In this document: positions 61,132-64,000 of the stretch, piece by piece
Numbering within the stretch: position 1 is the first letter of the stretch
How the letters are laid out: the number at the start of each line of letters is the position of its first letter
NCBI RefSeq assembly: GCF_016863295.1
Contig: NZ_BOOP01000003.1
Location: 186,001 to 250,000, forward strand
Direction of reading: 5' to 3'
Origin: Planotetraspora phitsanulokensis
Lineage (GTDB): Bacteria > Actinomycetota > Actinomycetes > Streptosporangiales > Streptosporangiaceae
DNA length: 64,000 nt
Translations under genes and position numbers: made by a program
Notes under the pieces: generated by a model
Told to the model about the DNA's origin: nothing
The model's input: the letters and a program-made list of their open reading frames with translations, nothing else
The model's database searches: none

Positions 61132-61491
61132 TCATTCAGGCTCGTCGCCGGGGACCCGTGACAGGGGCGACCTCGGTCTGGGGACGGGGGCGTCGCCGTC
61201 GCGTTCCGCCACGCAGATCGTCACCGCCGTGTCCGCCCAGTGCAAGGCGGTGAACGGCTCGGCGAACGAGGGGTGATGCACACGGTGGTGGGTGACCCGG
61301 TAGGGCGCGCCGGCCGCCGGGAGACCGGGTGACGGAGGCGGAACCGGAACGGTGACGAGCCCGATGTCCTGCTCGATGTGAGTGAGCATTCCGTGGCAGG
61401 GACCGCCGAGACAGATGGCGTTGTGCTCGGGCGACGAATCCGCTGTCTCGTCGTCTCGCTCGTGGTCTCCCGGTGCCATGGGAGAGGTCAT
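61132..61491 (-). CDS. Hypothetical protein
   Basis: A 119-residue protein with a polar N-terminus, a CLGGPCHGMLTHIEQDIG segment (two Cys, two His, possible metal site), a proline-rich middle (VPVPPPSPG) and YRVTHHRVHHPSF. No family is recognised. The small size and the Cys/His spacing make a metal-binding role possible. It stands alone on the minus strand. Confidence 0.6.
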   Translation of the reverse strand: MTSPMAPGDHERDDETADSSPEHNAICLGGPCHGMLTHIEQDIGLVTVPVPPPSPGLPAAGAPYRVTHHRVHHPSFAEPFTALHWADTAVTICVAERDGDAPVPRPRSPLSRVPGDEPE

Positions 61492-61660
61492 CTCACTCGC
61501 GGGATGCCGGGTCGCCCGTGCCTGCGGAGCCGAGAAGCCACTGCCAGATATCTCATCACCAATTCACCATACGCTCGCATATTCCAACATCAAACGGCAT
61601 ATCACATCGCATCAGCGCAGTGATCTAGCCGAATCTCATCGCATCCGAGTGGTCAACCCC

Positions 61661-61688
61661 TTGCCGTCACGCAAGATCTGTATACAGT
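61661..61688 (+). promoter_or_regulatory. Candidate promoter and palindrome before cyanase
   Basis: TTGCCG (61661-61666) and TACAGT (61683-61688) are 16 bp apart. The -10 region lies in a perfect 10-bp palindrome CTGTATACAG (61679-61688), which could be a repressor site. Confidence 0.5.
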
Positions 61689-61718
61689 ATGGACAAGCCG
61701 ATGAGAGGGGCAGCGATC

Positions 61719-62165
61719 GTGCTCACCAAGAAGGAAGCAGCTGAGGCCGTCCGCCACGCCAAGGCGGTGACCGGTGTGACCTGGGCACAGCTCTCCGAAT
61801 CCGTCGGCCGGCCCCTGGCCTGGACGACCGCGGCGCTGCTCGGCCAGCACCCGATGAGCAAGGATGAGGCGGCCTCGGCGGCGGTGCTGCTCGAACTCGG
61901 CGAGGACGCGGCGCTCGCCTTCCAGTCGCAGCCGACCCGCGGGGCTCTCGACTCCGCCGTGCCCGTCGACCCGACCGTCTACCGGCTCTACGAGGTCATC
62001 CAGGTCTACGGGCCCACCGTCAAAGAGCTCATCCACGAGCAGTGCGGCGACGGCATCATGAGCGCCATCAACTTCCGCCTCGATGTCCAGCGCGTGCCCG
62101 ATCCGGCCGGGGACAGGGTCGTCATCACCTTGGACGGCAAGTACCTCCCCTACCAGTGGGAATAG
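61719..62165 (+). CDS. cynS: Cyanate hydratase (cyanase)
   Basis: A 148-residue cyanase, which converts cyanate and bicarbonate to ammonia and CO2. The catalytic Arg 89 and Glu 92 are in VYRLYEVIQVYG and Ser 115 in GDGIMSAINF; the C-terminal ITLDGKYLPY is diagnostic. GTG 61719 has AGAGGGG 8 bases before it; ATG 61689 would add 10 residues. Neither carbonic anhydrase nor a cyanate transporter gene is adjacent, so it is a stand-alone detoxification or nitrogen-scavenging gene. Confidence 0.94.
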   Translation: MLTKKEAAEAVRHAKAVTGVTWAQLSESVGRPLAWTTAALLGQHPMSKDEAASAAVLLELGEDAALAFQSQPTRGALDSAVPVDPTVYRLYEVIQVYGPTVKELIHEQCGDGIMSAINFRLDVQRVPDPAGDRVVITLDGKYLPYQWE

Positions 62166-62237
62166 GCCGGTGTCATTGCCGGCTCACCCGCCCCTCTCTG
62201 ACCGGGCCCTGCCGCCGGCGGCCGGAACGACCGGCCG

Positions 62238-63497
62238 TCAGCGGGGCGCGGCCGCGGGGAGGTCATCGGGTGTGCCGGCGCGCCGGCGTCCGAGGGCCGT
62301 GCCGAGTGCCGCGCCGCCGACCGCACCCATGGACCAGAAGATGATCATGACGACGATGAACTCCGGACGCAGCACGTCGAGGACCGCCGCCTGCCACGTC
62401 GGCGGGACGGCGTCGCCGGTGCTCAGGTAACCGGCCCGCTCGCGCATCCAGAACACGGCCTCGGGAATGCCGACGGCGATCACCGCCACCAGGGCCGCGA
62501 TCCCCCCCAGGGCTCCGGCGCGCAACCCCGACCCGAAGGATCGGTCGCGCCAGGCGGTGGCGAGCGCGACGGCGAGCAGCAGTGCGCTCGGCGCGGGGAC
62601 CCAGAAGCCGAGGATGCCGCCCCGGTCATGCGCGAGCGACCAGCGCGAGGCGGCGAACGACCCGCCCGCCACGAGGAGTGCCACCCCGGCCGCCTGCATC
62701 CACGCGCCGTGCGGCCGCCCGGACCGAAGCGCGGCCCACGCCCCTCCGAAGGCGAACCTGCGGCGCTCGGCCGGCGGGTCGATCGCCGCGAGCTCGGACC
62801 GCAGCGCGGCACCCCACGCGGACCGGCTCTCGGGCAGGTCGGCGGTGGCCAGGTCGAGCAGGAGCTGCCAGACGTCGCGTACCGCGTGCCGCCGGCCCGC
62901 CGTCTCGGCGCGGGCGCCGAGCGCGGCTCCGAGGACGGGCCACGGCAGGGCCCAGATCAGCGCGGCGAGGAACACCTCGAACGGTATGAGCAGGTCGCCT
63001 CCGGCGAGATTCACGACGACGGGAAAGTCGCCGGGCGCCGCCAGGTATGCGGCGCGCAGCGGCAGGTGCACGGACGCGGTGCCTGCGGCGACGGCGACGA
63101 GGGCGAGCAGCCCGGTGACGGTTCCGGCTCCGAATCCGCGGGCGCGGGCCACCGCGGCGGCGGCCAGGCCGGCGAGCCCGCCGCACCCGGCCGCCGCGAG
63201 CAGTCCGAGCACGATGGACAGCAGCACCACGTCGAAGCCCCAGCGCGGGCCGTTCGTGACCGTGGCCAGGTACCCGCGCCCCACGCCGAAGGTGAGCAGC
63301 GCCGCACCGGCGGCGACGCCGATCAGTACCGGCCACACGGGGCGTCGGGTGCCGCCTTGCAACGCTGCACGGGTACGCGCGGCGAGCGTCCCCGCACCGC
63401 CCCGGCGTACGGCGCCACGCAGCCGGGCCGCGAGCACCACGATCGCGAGCAGGGGCGCGGGTGCGAGCACCCCCAGGAAGAGGAGGAAGTCGAGCAT
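62238..63497 (-). CDS. Polytopic membrane protein controlled by PadR
   Basis: A 419-residue integral membrane protein with about ten hydrophobic helices and an internal cytosolic stretch (DLPESRSAWGAALRSELAAI, residues about 225-250). That motif resembles the cytosolic linker of actinobacterial PadR-linked transport-like proteins. Function is unknown; it may be a permease-like or envelope protein. GGAGG precedes ATG 63497 and the PadR gene lies 45 bp upstream on the same strand. Confidence 0.75.
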   Translation of the reverse strand: MLDFLLFLGVLAPAPLLAIVVLAARLRGAVRRGGAGTLAARTRAALQGGTRRPVWPVLIGVAAGAALLTFGVGRGYLATVTNGPRWGFDVVLLSIVLGLLAAAGCGGLAGLAAAAVARARGFGAGTVTGLLALVAVAAGTASVHLPLRAAYLAAPGDFPVVVNLAGGDLLIPFEVFLAALIWALPWPVLGAALGARAETAGRRHAVRDVWQLLLDLATADLPESRSAWGAALRSELAAIDPPAERRRFAFGGAWAALRSGRPHGAWMQAAGVALLVAGGSFAASRWSLAHDRGGILGFWVPAPSALLLAVALATAWRDRSFGSGLRAGALGGIAALVAVIAVGIPEAVFWMRERAGYLSTGDAVPPTWQAAVLDVLRPEFIVVMIIFWSMGAVGGAALGTALGRRRAGTPDDLPAAAPR

Positions 63498-63542
63498 CGA
63501 GGGCCTCCGAACGCGGGCGGACCGCGGATCGAGCGGTCGCGG

Positions 63543-63872
63543 TCAGGTGGTCCTCGGCGCGAGCCGTGCCGCGCCGGGGGCGGGTGCGCCGTCGCCGGCA
63601 GGCGCCGGCGCAGCGACGGTGCGCGCGAGCTCGGCGCCCGCGGTGGTGAGCCGGTACAGGTGCCGGGCAGGCCGGCCACGCGGCGGGTCGGTCTCCCAGG
63701 AGGTCTCGACCAGCCCGCGCTCGAAGAGGCGGATGAGGATCGGGTAGACCGTGCCTGCCTTCAGGCCGAGAGCACGGCACAGGTCGTAGCCGTGACTCCA
63801 GTCCGCGCCCGTCTCGGCGAGGGCGGTGAGCACTGCCGCGGTCTGCGGGGATGGACGTCGTGTGCGAGCCAT
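63543..63872 (-). CDS. PadR-family repressor
   Basis: A 109-residue PadR winged-helix protein. WSHGYDLCRALGLKAGTVYPILIRLFERGLVE is broken only by its turn, and GRPARHLYRLT is the wing. The C-terminal extension is short and Ala/Pro-rich rather than a full dimerisation coil. It likely represses its own operon through the 63881-63894 palindrome. Confidence 0.9.
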   Translation of the reverse strand: MARTRRPSPQTAAVLTALAETGADWSHGYDLCRALGLKAGTVYPILIRLFERGLVETSWETDPPRGRPARHLYRLTTAGAELARTVAAPAPAGDGAPAPGAARLAPRTT

Positions 63873-63880
63873 GACCCCAA

Positions 63881-63894
63881 TATCTACCTAGATA
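63881..63894. promoter_or_regulatory. PadR operator
   Basis: TATCTA-CC-TAGATA is a perfect palindrome with 6-bp arms just 9 bp upstream of the PadR start. Its AT-rich arms stand out in this GC-rich DNA, and it would cover the -10 region. Confidence 0.75.
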
Positions 63895-64000
63895 GAGTTA
63901 GAGCGCAAGCCTTTCTCCCACAAGGGGTGGAACCAGCGACGCCGGCGGGCCGATCGGCCTCACCGTGCGATCAGAGATGTCCAGGCTGCGCCGCCGCGTG

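Overview
The window comes from a very GC-rich actinomycete. Coding is dense on both strands, GTG and TTG starts are common, many genes overlap by 4 bases (ATGA/GTGA), and the gene families are typical of soil actinobacteria, most likely Streptosporangiales or a relative (an inference, not shown). I see no transposase, integrase, phage gene, tRNA, rRNA or CRISPR array. Several truncated gene ends (an ABC permease tail, two-component receiver debris, a GNAT tail) show that the left third has been rearranged.

Layout. 0-2 kb: 3' part of kynureninase and a kynurenine-formamidase-like hydrolase. 2-8 kb: a patchwork of small accessory genes, including two orphan immunity-type proteins (SMI1/KNR4 and MafI), unknown proteins, a DUF574 methyltransferase and two gene remnants. 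7.9-13.5 kb: a MacB-type exporter operon (lipoprotein, adaptor, ATPase, permease) divergent from a NarL-type two-component system. 13.5-15.2 kb: a TetR repressor with two clear operators and a divergent hydrolase. 15.2-19.5 kb: a SWIM zinc-finger / DUF6493-like pair. 19.8-22 kb: a PaaK-like adenylating enzyme and its TetR. 22-29 kb: a small unknown protein, a ChaA-type Ca2+/H+ antiporter, an ABC-2 exporter, a methyltransferase, a SnoaL-like protein and a glycosyltransferase.

29.4-42.2 kb is the most coherent metabolic unit. It holds a PaaX regulator, then a left-running operon of FAH-type hydrolase, cupin, TesB thioesterase, aryl-CoA ligase, a bifunctional anthraniloyl/salicylyl-CoA 5-hydroxylase and a hot-dog thioesterase. 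Running the other way are RidA, a CobW-type GTPase, a YtcJ-type amidohydrolase, an alpha/beta hydrolase and a LysR regulator. It reads as a route in which an ortho-substituted benzoate is activated to its CoA thioester, 5-hydroxylated, released, ring-cleaved and hydrolysed. The kynureninase at the left edge would make anthranilate, a plausible substrate, but that link is inference.

42.3-44.8 kb: a DrrAB-like exporter with a MerR regulator and a MerR-type promoter. 44.9-47.5 kb: an unknown protein and a penicillin-binding-like serine hydrolase followed by twin terminators. 47.7-49.1 kb: an amidohydrolase-2 protein with an altered metal site, coupled to a NifU-like Fe-S protein and preceded by two 20-bp direct repeats. 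49.3-52.9 kb: a NarL-type two-component system divergent from an ABC exporter. 53-54.5 kb: a LUD protein and a TetR. 54.5-58.4 kb: a BtuFCD-type ABC transporter plus a FhuF-like Fe-S protein, led by a cobalamin riboswitch on the minus strand. 58.6-64 kb: a hydrolase, an ECF sigma factor tail-to-tail with a STAS protein, an unknown protein, cyanase, and a PadR-controlled membrane protein.
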